From NCBI GenBank assembly GCA_030731625.1, contig JANQTQ010000129.1, positions 1,679-47,932 on the forward strand: 46,254 bases of DNA. The letters run 5' to 3'. The DNA comes from Polaribacter sp. Its GTDB lineage: Bacteria > Bacteroidota > Bacteroidia > Flavobacteriales > Flavobacteriaceae. Numbering within the stretch: position 1 is the stretch's first letter; every line of letters begins with the position of its first letter. Shown piece after piece: positions 19,693 through 26,841 of the stretch. The notes beneath the pieces were generated by a model, which had not been told where the DNA came from, made no database searches, and was given only the letters and a program-made list of their open reading frames with translations. A program made the translations under genes and the position numbers.

Positions 19693-20012
19693 TACTCTTT
19701 TATGGTATCAAATTCAATAATATAAATGTCTTCGTTTTCTTTTTTAAGCAAATATTTTTCTCTTGCAAAACGCTCTAATTCTAAAGAATCTTGTAAGTTT
19801 TTAATCATTTCTTTATCTGATGCCAATTTTTCTTCATAAAAAGTAATCGTGCTTTCTAAATCTTCAATTTCGTTGTTGTACTCTCTATGAATTAGATACG
19901 AATTTTCATCAAAAAAAAGCATCCAAATCATAAAAGGAAGAAAAATGATTACAAAAATATTTGTAAAAATTTTATAAAACGGATTCTTCTTTAAATTACT
20001 AAAAAAACTCAT
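19692..20012 (-). CDS. DivIC/FtsB-like septum formation initiator
   Basis: A 106-residue bitopic membrane protein with a short cytoplasmic basic start, one TM helix (IFTNIFVIIFLPFMIWMLFF) and a periplasmic coiled coil (NEIEDLESTITFYEEKLASDKEMIKNLQDSLELERFAREKY), ending in the typical LxRFAREKYLLKKENEDIYIIE region. FtsB/DivIC proteins are part of the divisome with FtsL and FtsQ. The gene starts directly after the udk stop and overlaps mutA by one base. Confidence 0.88.
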   Translation of the reverse strand: MSFFSNLKKNPFYKIFTNIFVIIFLPFMIWMLFFDENSYLIHREYNNEIEDLESTITFYEEKLASDKEMIKNLQDSLELERFAREKYLLKKENEDIYIIEFDTIKE

Positions 20013-20618
20013 TTATAATCGATCGTTTATAACAGTTCTTACCATATCAATTGCCACGATATTGTGTTTATTATTAGGTATAATAATGTCTGCAAAATTT
20101 TTGGTGGGCTCTATAAATTGCTGATGCATTGGTTTTAAAGTGTCTTGGTATCTGTTTAAAACTTCATCAATATCTCTTCCTCGTTCTGTAATGTCTCGTC
20201 TAACTCTACGTATCAAACGTTCATCAGTATCTGCATGAACAAAGATTTTAATGTCAAATAATTTGCGTAATTCTTCGCTATTAAATATTAAAATTCCTTC
20301 AACAATAACCACTTTTCTAGGATGTGTTTTTATAGTGTCTGTAGTTCTGTTATGAGTTACAAAAGAGTACACAGGTTGTTCTATTGTTTTTCCTAATTTT
20401 AATCTTTTTAAATGCTTCACAATTAAATCGAAATCGATAGCTCTTGGGTGGTCAAAATTAATTTTAGATCTTTCTTCATACGTCATGTTAATCGTTTCGT
20501 TGTAGTAAGAATCTTGAGAAATTACACAAACTTCATTTGTAGGTAATTGTTTAATAATTTGATTTACAACAGTAGTTTTACCGCTTCCTGTTCCACCTGC
20601 AATTCCAATAATAAGCAT
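20013..20618 (-). CDS. udk: Uridine kinase
   Basis: A 201-residue nucleoside kinase that phosphorylates uridine and cytidine in pyrimidine salvage. It has a Walker A motif GGTGSGKTTV near the N-terminus, substrate motif SQDSYY, NFDHPRAIDFD, the lid/VIVEGIL strand and RLIRRVRRDITERGRD. Length is normal for the family. It is the first gene of a udk, divIC-like, mutA, mutB run with 0- to 8-bp overlaps. Confidence 0.96.
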   Translation of the reverse strand: MLIIGIAGGTGSGKTTVVNQIIKQLPTNEVCVISQDSYYNETINMTYEERSKINFDHPRAIDFDLIVKHLKRLKLGKTIEQPVYSFVTHNRTTDTIKTHPRKVVIVEGILIFNSEELRKLFDIKIFVHADTDERLIRRVRRDITERGRDIDEVLNRYQDTLKPMHQQFIEPTKNFADIIIPNNKHNIVAIDMVRTVINDRL

Positions 20619-20662
20619 AAATTTTAACTGATTTTAATTATTTTACGAAAGTAATAAAGTTT

Positions 20663-21973
20663 TTATAATGTTAGAAAGTTATTAATTTTAATGTCTTTCG
20701 CTTTTAAATCGAACATTAAATTATACAACCCAAAAAAGGTTCTGTTCATATAGATAAAATGTTTCGAGCCTCTGCTAGCATTGTAAGATCTTAGTTCTGT
20801 GCTTTTAGAAAATCGTTCTCCAAATTCTGATATTTGACCAAAGAATTCTTCGCTAGAAAAATCGAACGTTTCTACATGAAAAGGTTGTGTAAAAATAGTA
20901 AGCATTTCATGAAACAAAGCGCTAAAAAATTTTAATTCTTCTTTACTATCTGTGGCTAATAAAATTTCTAATTCGTACATTTTTTCTTCAAAAAGTTTTT
21001 TATCAGAAAGGGTTTCTTTTCTTGCTAAAACAAAATACGGATTGTAAAAGTCTAAAGGAATGGTTTTCATGCAACCAAAATCTAAAGCGATTAGTTTGGC
21101 ATCCTTAGAAATTAAAAAATTACCAGGATGCGGATCTGCATGTACTTTCTTTAAATTATGAATCTGAAACATGTAAAAATCCCATAAAGCTTGCCCTAAC
21201 GCATTTCCTTTTTCTTGATCTTCGTTGATGGTTGTAAATTCTGATAGATGAATGCCATGCATCCAATCCATTGTTATGATCTGTTTTGACGATAAATCCT
21301 TATAATAATTAGGAAAAGTAAGATTAGGAATATTTTTGCAAGCATCTGCTATTTCTATACTTTGTTCAACTTCTAAAATATAATCTGTTTCTTCTAATAA
21401 TTTGTCTTGAACTTCAAAAAAATAGTCGTCAGACATTTTTCCTTTCATGTTAAACATTCTAATCACAAAAGGTTTTAACAAGGCTAAATCAGATTTTATA
21501 CTATCTGCAACGCCTGGATATTGAATTTTTACAGCCAATTCTTTGCCCTCTTTTGTTGCTTTATGAACTTGACCAATACTTGCTGCATTGTATGCTTTTA
21601 CATCAAATTCTTCATAAATTTCTGATGGAAATTTTCCAAAACTTTTCTTAAACGTTTTTAAAACCAACGCTTCAGAAAGTGGCGGAACAGAAAATTGTGC
21701 TAAAGAAAATTTTTCTACATAAGCTCTTGGCAAAACACTTTTATCCATACTTAACATTTGTGCAACTTTTAACGGACTTCCTTTTAAGTCTTTTAAGCTG
21801 TCATAAATATCTTCTGCATTCGATTTGTTTAACTGTTCTCTTGCTTCTTCTTCGGTATTTACAATTTTATTTCCATAATATTTCAAATAATTTACACCAA
21901 CTTTTGCGCCAGTTTGTACTAATTTTGAGGCACGTTGAATCTTTGAAATCGGAATTTTACTAGCTTTTTTCAT
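20663..21973 (-). CDS. ABC1/AarF/UbiB-family atypical kinase
   Basis: A 436-residue protein with ABC1 kinase hallmarks: the KxGQ-like region (LKGSPLKVAQMLSMD), the Ala-rich loop AASIGQVHKA, catalytic Lys in LAVKIQYPGV, HADPHPGNFLI and the DFG-like LDFGCM. UbiB-type kinases act as ATPases in isoprenoid-lipid metabolism, and plant ABC1Ks coat plastoglobule lipid droplets. It begins 2 bp after a TetR-like gene and lies beside phasin-like genes, so a role in the storage-lipid locus is possible but inferred from position only. Confidence 0.85.
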   Translation of the reverse strand: MKKASKIPISKIQRASKLVQTGAKVGVNYLKYYGNKIVNTEEEAREQLNKSNAEDIYDSLKDLKGSPLKVAQMLSMDKSVLPRAYVEKFSLAQFSVPPLSEALVLKTFKKSFGKFPSEIYEEFDVKAYNAASIGQVHKATKEGKELAVKIQYPGVADSIKSDLALLKPFVIRMFNMKGKMSDDYFFEVQDKLLEETDYILEVEQSIEIADACKNIPNLTFPNYYKDLSSKQIITMDWMHGIHLSEFTTINEDQEKGNALGQALWDFYMFQIHNLKKVHADPHPGNFLISKDAKLIALDFGCMKTIPLDFYNPYFVLARKETLSDKKLFEEKMYELEILLATDSKEELKFFSALFHEMLTIFTQPFHVETFDFSSEEFFGQISEFGERFSKSTELRSYNASRGSKHFIYMNRTFFGLYNLMFDLKAKDIKINNFLTL

Positions 21974-21975
21974 AT

Positions 21976-22638
21976 CTAATTAGCTTTCTTTTGAAACTTT
22001 TCTTTGTAAACAAACTTTCCTAGATCAAATGCATTTTTTAAAAATTTGTTCTCTATTAGTTCGAAACTAGTGTTTATTGATTTTTCTATTAAAATATCTG
22101 TTTTTTCAAAGTCTTCAGAGGTGTCTTCTAACCAAAATTGGATGGTTAAATAGAGTTGCAACCAAGAAGATTGATTGATGATTTTTTTTTGTATTTTCTC
22201 TAATCCTTCTATAGGTAAAATGCTTTCGGATACATCTAAATGATCTATAAAAGCGATAAAATTTTTCTTTAAACCAGAAAGTACGCCAAAAGATTTTAAC
22301 TGATTTTTACATCCTTTTAAAGCGATTACTACATATTCTCTATTTAGGTTTAAATTCTCGAAAAACGTAAAATACAAGCTAATTAATTTGTTTTTTCCGT
22401 CAAAAGAAACAAACTCTTCGCTTTCATTTAAAACTTCTAGAGAGTTTTTAAAAAGTTCTTTAAATACCGTTTTTTCAACGCTTTTTAATGATTTAAAATG
22501 TACATAAAAATTGTCTTTTTCTAATTTTGTTTGTTCACAAAAATCTTCAACATCAGCTGGTTTCTCGTTGTTTTCAACTACAAAATCCATGTACAATGTA
22601 AGGATGTCTAATTTAGAGGTGTTTTTCTTTTTTGTCAT
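21976..22638 (-). CDS. TetR/AcrR-family transcriptional regulator
   Basis: A 220-residue protein with an N-terminal TetR-type DNA-binding region (ILTLYMDFVVENNEKPADVEDFCEQTKLEKDNFYVHFKSLKSVEKTVF), in which the FYVHFKS turn fits the usual LYxHFxSKexL signature. An all-helical ligand/dimer domain follows. The start is taken as ATG 22638; the frame extends to a TTG at 22665 that falls in the promoter. It forms a pair with the ABC1 kinase gene 2 bp downstream. A palindrome overlapping its -7 box suggests it represses itself. Confidence 0.78.
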   Translation of the reverse strand: MTKKKNTSKLDILTLYMDFVVENNEKPADVEDFCEQTKLEKDNFYVHFKSLKSVEKTVFKELFKNSLEVLNESEEFVSFDGKNKLISLYFTFFENLNLNREYVVIALKGCKNQLKSFGVLSGLKKNFIAFIDHLDVSESILPIEGLEKIQKKIINQSSWLQLYLTIQFWLEDTSEDFEKTDILIEKSINTSFELIENKFLKNAFDLGKFVYKEKFQKKAN

Positions 22639-22654
22639 GTGAAGTTTTATAAAA

Positions 22655-22679
22655 CAAAAATACAAAACGTTTTATTGTA
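22655..22679 (-). promoter_or_regulatory. TetR-like gene promoter with palindromic operator
   Basis: On the minus strand TATTTTTG (22655-22662) is a good -7 box, giving a leader of about 13 nt. An imperfect 19-bp palindrome, TACAAAACGTTTTATTGTA on the plus strand (22661-22679), with TACAA/TTGTA arms, abuts and overlaps it, where a repressor would block RNA polymerase. Confidence 0.45.
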
Positions 22680-22703
22680 AAAAGAAAAAGAACGTATTTA
22701 AAA

Positions 22704-22737
22704 CAAAAAAACCCAAGTTTAAATTTAAACTTAGGTT
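22704..22737 (-). terminator. Terminator after the phasin-like genes
   Basis: AAGTTTAAATTTAAACTT forms a perfect 18-bp palindrome extended by ACC/GGT with one mismatch; on the minus strand it is followed by TTTTTTTGTTTT. It ends the transcript of the 96-residue phasin-like gene. Confidence 0.75.
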
Positions 22738-22763
22738 ATCAAGATAAAGTTGGGGGCCTTAAT

Positions 22764-23054
22764 TTATGCAAAAATTTTACCCAATCTTTTTTTGCCATTT
22801 ACAAAATGGTTTTTGTAGGCTTCTAAACTATCAAATATTAAATTTTGCTGATTGTCTAACAATTTAACTCCGCCTTTTACTGCTTTGTCTAAGACTTGTT
22901 GCCATTCACTTGCAACAGTAATCGTTTCTGTAACTACTTCTTCTGTTGAGTTTAAAGCGAATTCATTTGCTTTTTTTACAGCTGTTTTAGCCGTTTCAAT
23001 AACATGGTTCACTTTTTCTGTAAACTGTACGGTTTTTATTTTTTTTGTACTCAT
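22764..23054 (-). CDS. Phasin-like protein (paralog 1)
   Basis: A 96-residue, helical, Lys-rich protein without signal peptide. Its core (FALNSTEEVVTETITVASEW, then QQVLDKAVKGGVKLLDNQQN, then LIFDSLEAYKNHF) aligns by eye with the two neighbouring upstream proteins: S/T-E-V-T, W/LQK, KxQxN, LExxK at matching spacing. Small amphipathic helical proteins of this kind coat storage granules (phasins), which agrees with the adjoining neutral-lipid operon. The function is inferred; no direct family match is claimed. Confidence 0.65.
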   Translation of the reverse strand: MSTKKIKTVQFTEKVNHVIETAKTAVKKANEFALNSTEEVVTETITVASEWQQVLDKAVKGGVKLLDNQQNLIFDSLEAYKNHFVNGKKRLGKIFA

Positions 23055-23084
23055 AATAGTGTGTTTTATGTGTTGTTATATAGA

Positions 23085-23921
23085 CTATAATTCGCCCTTT
23101 AATGCTTTTTCTGCTTGAGCTTTCCAACTATTTAAATCGTAAATTTTAGCATTAATTCCTGCGCCATTTAATAAGTTCGTTAAGTCTTCAATACTCATGT
23201 TTGCAATTTGATCGTAAGCAGTAACGTTTAAATCATTTAAGTTTTTTTCTAAAACCGGTCCAATACCTTTAATCACTTTTAAATCATTGATCACTGTGGT
23301 TTTTTCTACAATTACTTTTTCTATGATTTCTTCTTTTTTAGGTGCTGGTTTCTTTTTCGGAGCCGTTTTTTTAGCTACAGTTTTCTTAGCAGTTGCTTTT
23401 TTTGCAGTTTTAGGTGCTTTCTCTTCATTCTCATCATCAAAAATATCTTCTGTATAATCTTCAATTTTTTCTTTTACATTTTCTATAGTTTCAGAAATAT
23501 TCTTTTTTAATTTAGTAGACATTTTTTCTGCTTTCTTTACTAATTTATTACTAGAAACTTCTTTTTCTATTTTATCTTTCATTGCCTCAGCTTTCTCAAC
23601 TAAAGGATTTTCAGAAATCATTTTTTTAGCATTTTCAATCATTTTTGGGTCATAACCAACTAATGTTTTTAAACGTGCTGTGCTGTTTTCTAACTGCCCT
23701 TTTATAGATTCTGCAGTTTCTACAACCATATTAATTTGTTGTTTTGTTAAAGGCTCTGCTTTCTTAATTAATTTTGCCGTTAATTTTTGCCATTTTTCAC
23801 CTGTTTTTACGGTGGTTTCAATAGCGTTGAAAGAAGCATCAATTAAATCGCTGTTTATTTTTTTAACAATTGCTTTTGCTTTCCCTAATGTATTTTCTTT
23901 TTTTGACTTTTTAGTTGCCAT
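23085..23921 (-). CDS. Phasin-like protein with histone-like linker and HhH domain (paralog 2)
   Basis: A 278-residue protein in three parts. Residues ~20-90 are phasin-like and similar to the two neighbours (LIDASFNAIETTVKTGEKWQ ... KKAEPLTKQQINMVVETAESIK). Residues ~90-165 are coiled-coil-like Lys/Glu-rich helix. Residues ~170-196 are a Lys/Ala/Pro linker (AKKATAKKTVAKKTAPKKK) like histone H1 or the PhaF tail. The end (~211-278) is a helix-hairpin-helix unit with LKVIKGIGPVLEKNLNDL and a second half. By analogy with PhaF, one end could bind granules and the other DNA. Its promoter carries SARP-like repeats, and the 96-residue paralog follows after 30 bp. Confidence 0.72.
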   Translation of the reverse strand: MATKKSKKENTLGKAKAIVKKINSDLIDASFNAIETTVKTGEKWQKLTAKLIKKAEPLTKQQINMVVETAESIKGQLENSTARLKTLVGYDPKMIENAKKMISENPLVEKAEAMKDKIEKEVSSNKLVKKAEKMSTKLKKNISETIENVKEKIEDYTEDIFDDENEEKAPKTAKKATAKKTVAKKTAPKKKPAPKKEEIIEKVIVEKTTVINDLKVIKGIGPVLEKNLNDLNVTAYDQIANMSIEDLTNLLNGAGINAKIYDLNSWKAQAEKALKGEL

Positions 23922-23959
23922 GATATATATGTTTTTAAATTGTTGTTTTAATTATGCTA

Positions 23960-23995
23960 CAAATTTAATGTATGAGAGTTGCAAATGAGTTGCAA
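23960..23995 (-). promoter_or_regulatory. SARP-type direct-repeat operator and promoter of phasin-like gene 2
   Basis: The minus strand reads TTGCAACTCAT-TTGCAACTC (23976-23995), two identical 9-mers in an 11-bp step, then 8 bp, then the -7 box TAAATTTG (23960-23967). The predicted transcript start is ~35 nt before the ATG. The site at 24284-24319 has the same layout. Confidence 0.65.
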
Positions 23996-23996
23996 A

Positions 23997-24257
23997 CTAG
24001 TTTTTGCTGAAAAAATCTACTGTTTTGTTGAGCTTTTTCCAAAATATCCCTTTTCCTTTTTCAAGGTTGTTAAAGAAGTTATCTTGTTTTTTAGCAGAGA
24101 ATTTTAAACTATGTTGTATTGTTTTGGATGTAAATTTTTGTAAATCTTCTGCAGAATCAATTGTTTTTGAAACCATTTTTTCAGTAGATTTTAAAGCAAA
24201 ACTATTTAACTTTAAGGTGTTCTCTTTTATGTTTTTTGTTGAAATAAGTTTCATCAT
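23997..24257 (-). CDS. Phasin-like protein (paralog 3)
   Basis: An 86-residue helical Lys-rich protein. Its core FALKSTEKMVSKTIDSAEDL, QKFTSKTIQHSLKFSAKKQD and NFFNNLEKGKGIF is plainly similar to the 96-residue paralog (FALNSTEEVVTETI; DNQQNLIFDSLEAYK). It lacks a signal peptide or TM segment. The gene stands first in the phasin-like trio, with its own SARP-type promoter. Its DNA end overlaps the distal operator repeat region of the next gene by position only. Confidence 0.65.
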   Translation of the reverse strand: MMKLISTKNIKENTLKLNSFALKSTEKMVSKTIDSAEDLQKFTSKTIQHSLKFSAKKQDNFFNNLEKGKGIFWKKLNKTVDFFSKN

Positions 24258-24283
24258 TTTATGTATTGATATTTATTACAGTA

Positions 24284-24319
24284 CAAATATAAAATGTGTG
24301 AGTTGCAAATGAGTTACAA
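24284..24319 (-). promoter_or_regulatory. SARP-type direct-repeat operator and promoter of phasin-like gene 3
   Basis: The minus strand reads TTGTAACTCAT-TTGCAACTC (24300-24319), two 9-mers in an 11-bp step with one base different, then 8 bp, then the -7 box TATATTTG (24284-24291). The predicted leader is about 23 nt. Confidence 0.65.
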
Positions 24320-24330
24320 TGATGGTTTTG

Positions 24331-24475
24331 AGACATGAATTACACTAATTTCACTAATTGGTAGTTTTTTTTGGTCTTTATTCTAGTATTGATTTTTTAA
24401 ATTTGAAATTATATTCTTGAAATATGAAATTAATGAAATAGTAAAGAATTTGTGTTATTCGTGAGATTTGTGTCT
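24331..24475. repeat. MITE-like intergenic element with imperfect 29-bp terminal inverted repeats
   Basis: The left end (24331-24359, starting AGACATGAATTACACTAATT) and the reverse complement of the right end (24447-24475, starting AGACACAAATCTCACGAATA) match at 21 of 29 positions. The ends contain repeated CAC(N)AATT units, a pattern I recall from intergenic repeats of Flavobacteriaceae. The ~87-bp interior is AT-rich and non-coding. It separates the SARP gene from the phasin-like genes. Confidence 0.55.
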
Positions 24476-24492
24476 TATTTTTTCTGATAAAA

Positions 24493-25296
24493 TCATTGTA
24501 TTTCCTCTATTTCTTTCAATAGTTTTTTAGTTTCAGGAAGCGGAGAAATCCCATATTCTTCTTCTAAAATCACTTCGCATTTCATATAGGTTTTTATGGC
24601 TTGAGGTCTGTTGCCTTTAAGAATATAGGCTTGCATTTGTATTCGGTAAGCATCTTCCCAAGTTGCATCAATAGCTAAAGCGTTTTGCGCCAAGCGGATA
24701 CTTTCTAACGGATTTTCTTCTAATAAAATTTCTGCTAACGTTATATAAGCTCCTAAAATTAAAAGTTGTGTTTTTTCTCTTTCTTCGGATGTCCAATCTT
24801 CAAAAATTCTGTTGGGTAAGTATGATCCTTTATACAAATCTATGGCAGCTTTATACGCTTTTTTAGAAATGGATTTATCAACCACAAATGCTTCATTCCC
24901 TATAATGATGTATTTTTCTAGTGCTTCAACATCAATCCAAACTTTTTCTAAATCAATTTGATAACTAACACCTTGTCTTATAATATATTCTGATTCGGTT
25001 CTAGAAAGTCTTTCTGGCTCTAGAACTTTATGAATTCCGTGTAAAGCAACTTTAAAATCACGATCATTCCAATCTTCCCAAAGTCCGTCCATAATTTTTT
25101 CTTTATGAAGTGCATTTCTTTTACGATTGGAAATAAAATATTGCAGTAATTGAATGGTTTTATCTCTTGCCCATTCTTTGTTATCTACCTTTTGATGATT
25201 TCTCCACACACAAAAATGCCCTAAAGTTTCAATGCGGATTTGGGCATCTTCTTTAAAGGATTCTAATTCTTGTAATTGTAGTAGAAAGTGAGACAT
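24493..25296 (-). CDS. SARP-like transcriptional regulator (winged helix plus BTAD)
   Basis: A 267-residue protein with the two-domain build of Streptomyces antibiotic regulatory proteins. Residues ~20-105 are an OmpR-type winged helix (IRIETLGHFCVWRNHQKVD, the ARDKTIQLLQYFISNRKRNALHKEKI helix, then IMDGLWEDWND ... ALHGIHKVLE). Residues ~112-267 are a helical BTAD domain (YKGSYLPNRIFEDWTSEEREK ... LAEILLEENPLESIRLAQNAL ... ILEEEYGISPLPETKKLL). SARPs are activators that bind direct repeats in 11-bp steps next to the -10 box; such repeats occur just downstream. It is the last gene of the neutral-lipid operon, 7 bp after the coiled-coil gene. Confidence 0.82.
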   Translation of the reverse strand: MSHFLLQLQELESFKEDAQIRIETLGHFCVWRNHQKVDNKEWARDKTIQLLQYFISNRKRNALHKEKIMDGLWEDWNDRDFKVALHGIHKVLEPERLSRTESEYIIRQGVSYQIDLEKVWIDVEALEKYIIIGNEAFVVDKSISKKAYKAAIDLYKGSYLPNRIFEDWTSEEREKTQLLILGAYITLAEILLEENPLESIRLAQNALAIDATWEDAYRIQMQAYILKGNRPQAIKTYMKCEVILEEEYGISPLPETKKLLKEIEEIQ

Positions 25297-25303
25297 TTTG
25301 CAA

Positions 25304-25816
25304 CTATTTCTTTTTTATAGCGTCTATTTTTGTGGATAGTTTTGTTATTTCTGATGACAAACTTTCAATCTGACTTTGAATTTTATTAAAATCAGATCTT
25401 GATGCATTTCGCCATTGATCAATTTGCACTTTCTCTGATATTTCGTCTCCAATTAAACTTATTTTATCTTGAATTTCATCTTGCAAATGATTAAACTGTT
25501 TCTTCGGATCTTTTAACGTATCTCTAATTACTTTTGGGCCAAAATCTTTAATGGTTTTCCACATAGAAAGACTTTTTTGAACAATATTTTCTTGTTCTTC
25601 AGTTGTTTGATGTTTCGTTGCTTCTTCTGTTAATTCACCTAATTTTTGTTGCATAAAAAGCAAAGCATCATTAAAATCTGAAAACCGTTTTTCTGCACCA
25701 TCTTGCTCATGAGATATTTTACCACGCCACTGCAGTTGAGATTCGCCCTTTTCTTCAAAAATTCGTTGATTAAAACGAACCATAAACGAGGCTGTTTGAT
25801 CTTGTTTTTTTGTCAT
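25304..25816 (-). CDS. Coiled-coil protein of unknown function in the lipid operon
   Basis: A 170-residue soluble protein. Residues ~5-60 (ASFMVRFNQRIFEEKGESQLQWRGKISHEQDGAEKRFSDFNDALLFMQQKL) look like a small beta-strand domain. The middle has SLSMWKTIKDFGPKVIRDTLKDPKKQF, and the C-terminus is a heptad coiled coil (FNKIQSQIESLSSEITKLSTKIDAIKKK). I do not recognise a family. It lies between gpsA (10-bp gap) and the SARP gene (7 bp), so it is co-transcribed and may be a granule or membrane-surface scaffold. ATG 25816 is preferred to the in-frame ATG 25858, which overlaps gpsA. Confidence 0.72.
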   Translation of the reverse strand: MTKKQDQTASFMVRFNQRIFEEKGESQLQWRGKISHEQDGAEKRFSDFNDALLFMQQKLGELTEEATKHQTTEEQENIVQKSLSMWKTIKDFGPKVIRDTLKDPKKQFNHLQDEIQDKISLIGDEISEKVQIDQWRNASRSDFNKIQSQIESLSSEITKLSTKIDAIKKK

Positions 25817-25826
25817 CACTTTAATT

Positions 25827-26828
25827 TTAACCTGGTTCTTTTTCAGACCCAGTTTCATATTTTAATAAACCTTTAAAAGCATCTTTTACATTATTTCCTT
25901 CGTAAAGCACTTTGTAAATTTCTTTGGCTATTGGCATGTCAATTTTATAGATGTTTGCAAGTTCCATCACTACTTTTGCAGTTTTTACACCTTCAGCAAT
26001 TTCATCCATTTCGTTTATAATTTGCTCTAAACTTTTGCCTCTTCCTAATTGAAAGCCAACATGATGGTTTCTACTTTTACTACTAGAACAAGTTGCTACC
26101 AAATCTCCCATGCCAGCTAAACCAGAAAACGTGCTTTTTTTACCTCCCATGGCAATTCCTAATCGTGTAAGTTCTGCCAAACCTCTCGTAATAATTGCTG
26201 CACGTGTGTTATCTCCGGCATTAGAGCCATCACCCATTCCTGTTGCAATTGCATAAATATTTTTTAAAGCTCCGGCCAATTCGCATCCAATAACATCATC
26301 ATTTGTATACACACGAAATAAACCTGAACTAAAAACAGGTTGTAAACATTTTGCAATGGAATGATCTACCATAGCAATTACAGCGGCAGCAGCTTTTCCA
26401 GAATGGATTTCCTTGGCTAAATTAGGTCCTGTTAAAACTCCAATTGGATGTCCAGGCATTAATTCTTCAATTATTTCAGTCATTCGCATTTTAGTGCTAA
26501 TTTCTAAACCTTTTGCTAAATTTATAATTGGAACCCAAGGTCTGATGTGCGGTTTTGCTTCTGCCAGAACTTCACGTAAACTTTGTGAAGGAACCCCCAT
26601 TACAATTACATCTACATCTTCTACAGTTTCTTTTATAGAACTTGATGCTTTTAACGAATGCGTTAATTTTGCGTTTGGTAAATATTTACTATTCGTATGA
26701 GATTTATTTATTTCATCTACGATTTCTTGGTTTCTGGCCCAAATAATAGTTGGGCTATTTTTTGCAGCTAATGATGCAACTGTTGTTCCCCAAGAACCAC
26801 CACCCAATACGCCAACTTTTAGTTTCAT
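25827..26828 (-). CDS. gpsA: Glycerol-3-phosphate dehydrogenase (NAD(P)+)
   Basis: A 333-residue cytosolic enzyme reducing dihydroxyacetone phosphate to sn-glycerol-3-phosphate, the backbone for phospholipid and triacylglycerol. The N-terminal Rossmann motif GGGSWGTTVA, GVPSQSLREVL, NLAKGLE, GPNLAKEI, the catalytic-domain Lys region CELAGALKNIYAIATGMGDG, and TRGLAELTRLG with SGLAGMGDLVATC are all present. It follows the acyltransferase fusion gene by 13 bp, which directly links substrate supply to glycerolipid synthesis. Confidence 0.96.
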   Translation of the reverse strand: MKLKVGVLGGGSWGTTVASLAAKNSPTIIWARNQEIVDEINKSHTNSKYLPNAKLTHSLKASSSIKETVEDVDVIVMGVPSQSLREVLAEAKPHIRPWVPIINLAKGLEISTKMRMTEIIEELMPGHPIGVLTGPNLAKEIHSGKAAAAVIAMVDHSIAKCLQPVFSSGLFRVYTNDDVIGCELAGALKNIYAIATGMGDGSNAGDNTRAAIITRGLAELTRLGIAMGGKKSTFSGLAGMGDLVATCSSSKSRNHHVGFQLGRGKSLEQIINEMDEIAEGVKTAKVVMELANIYKIDMPIAKEIYKVLYEGNNVKDAFKGLLKYETGSEKEPG

Positions 26829-26841
26829 AATTTTAGTTTTA

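Noticed and set aside
23680-24312. Two ~100-residue plus-strand frames across the phasin-like genes
   Set aside because: Phe/Ser/Ile-rich mirror images of the minus-strand Lys-rich genes.
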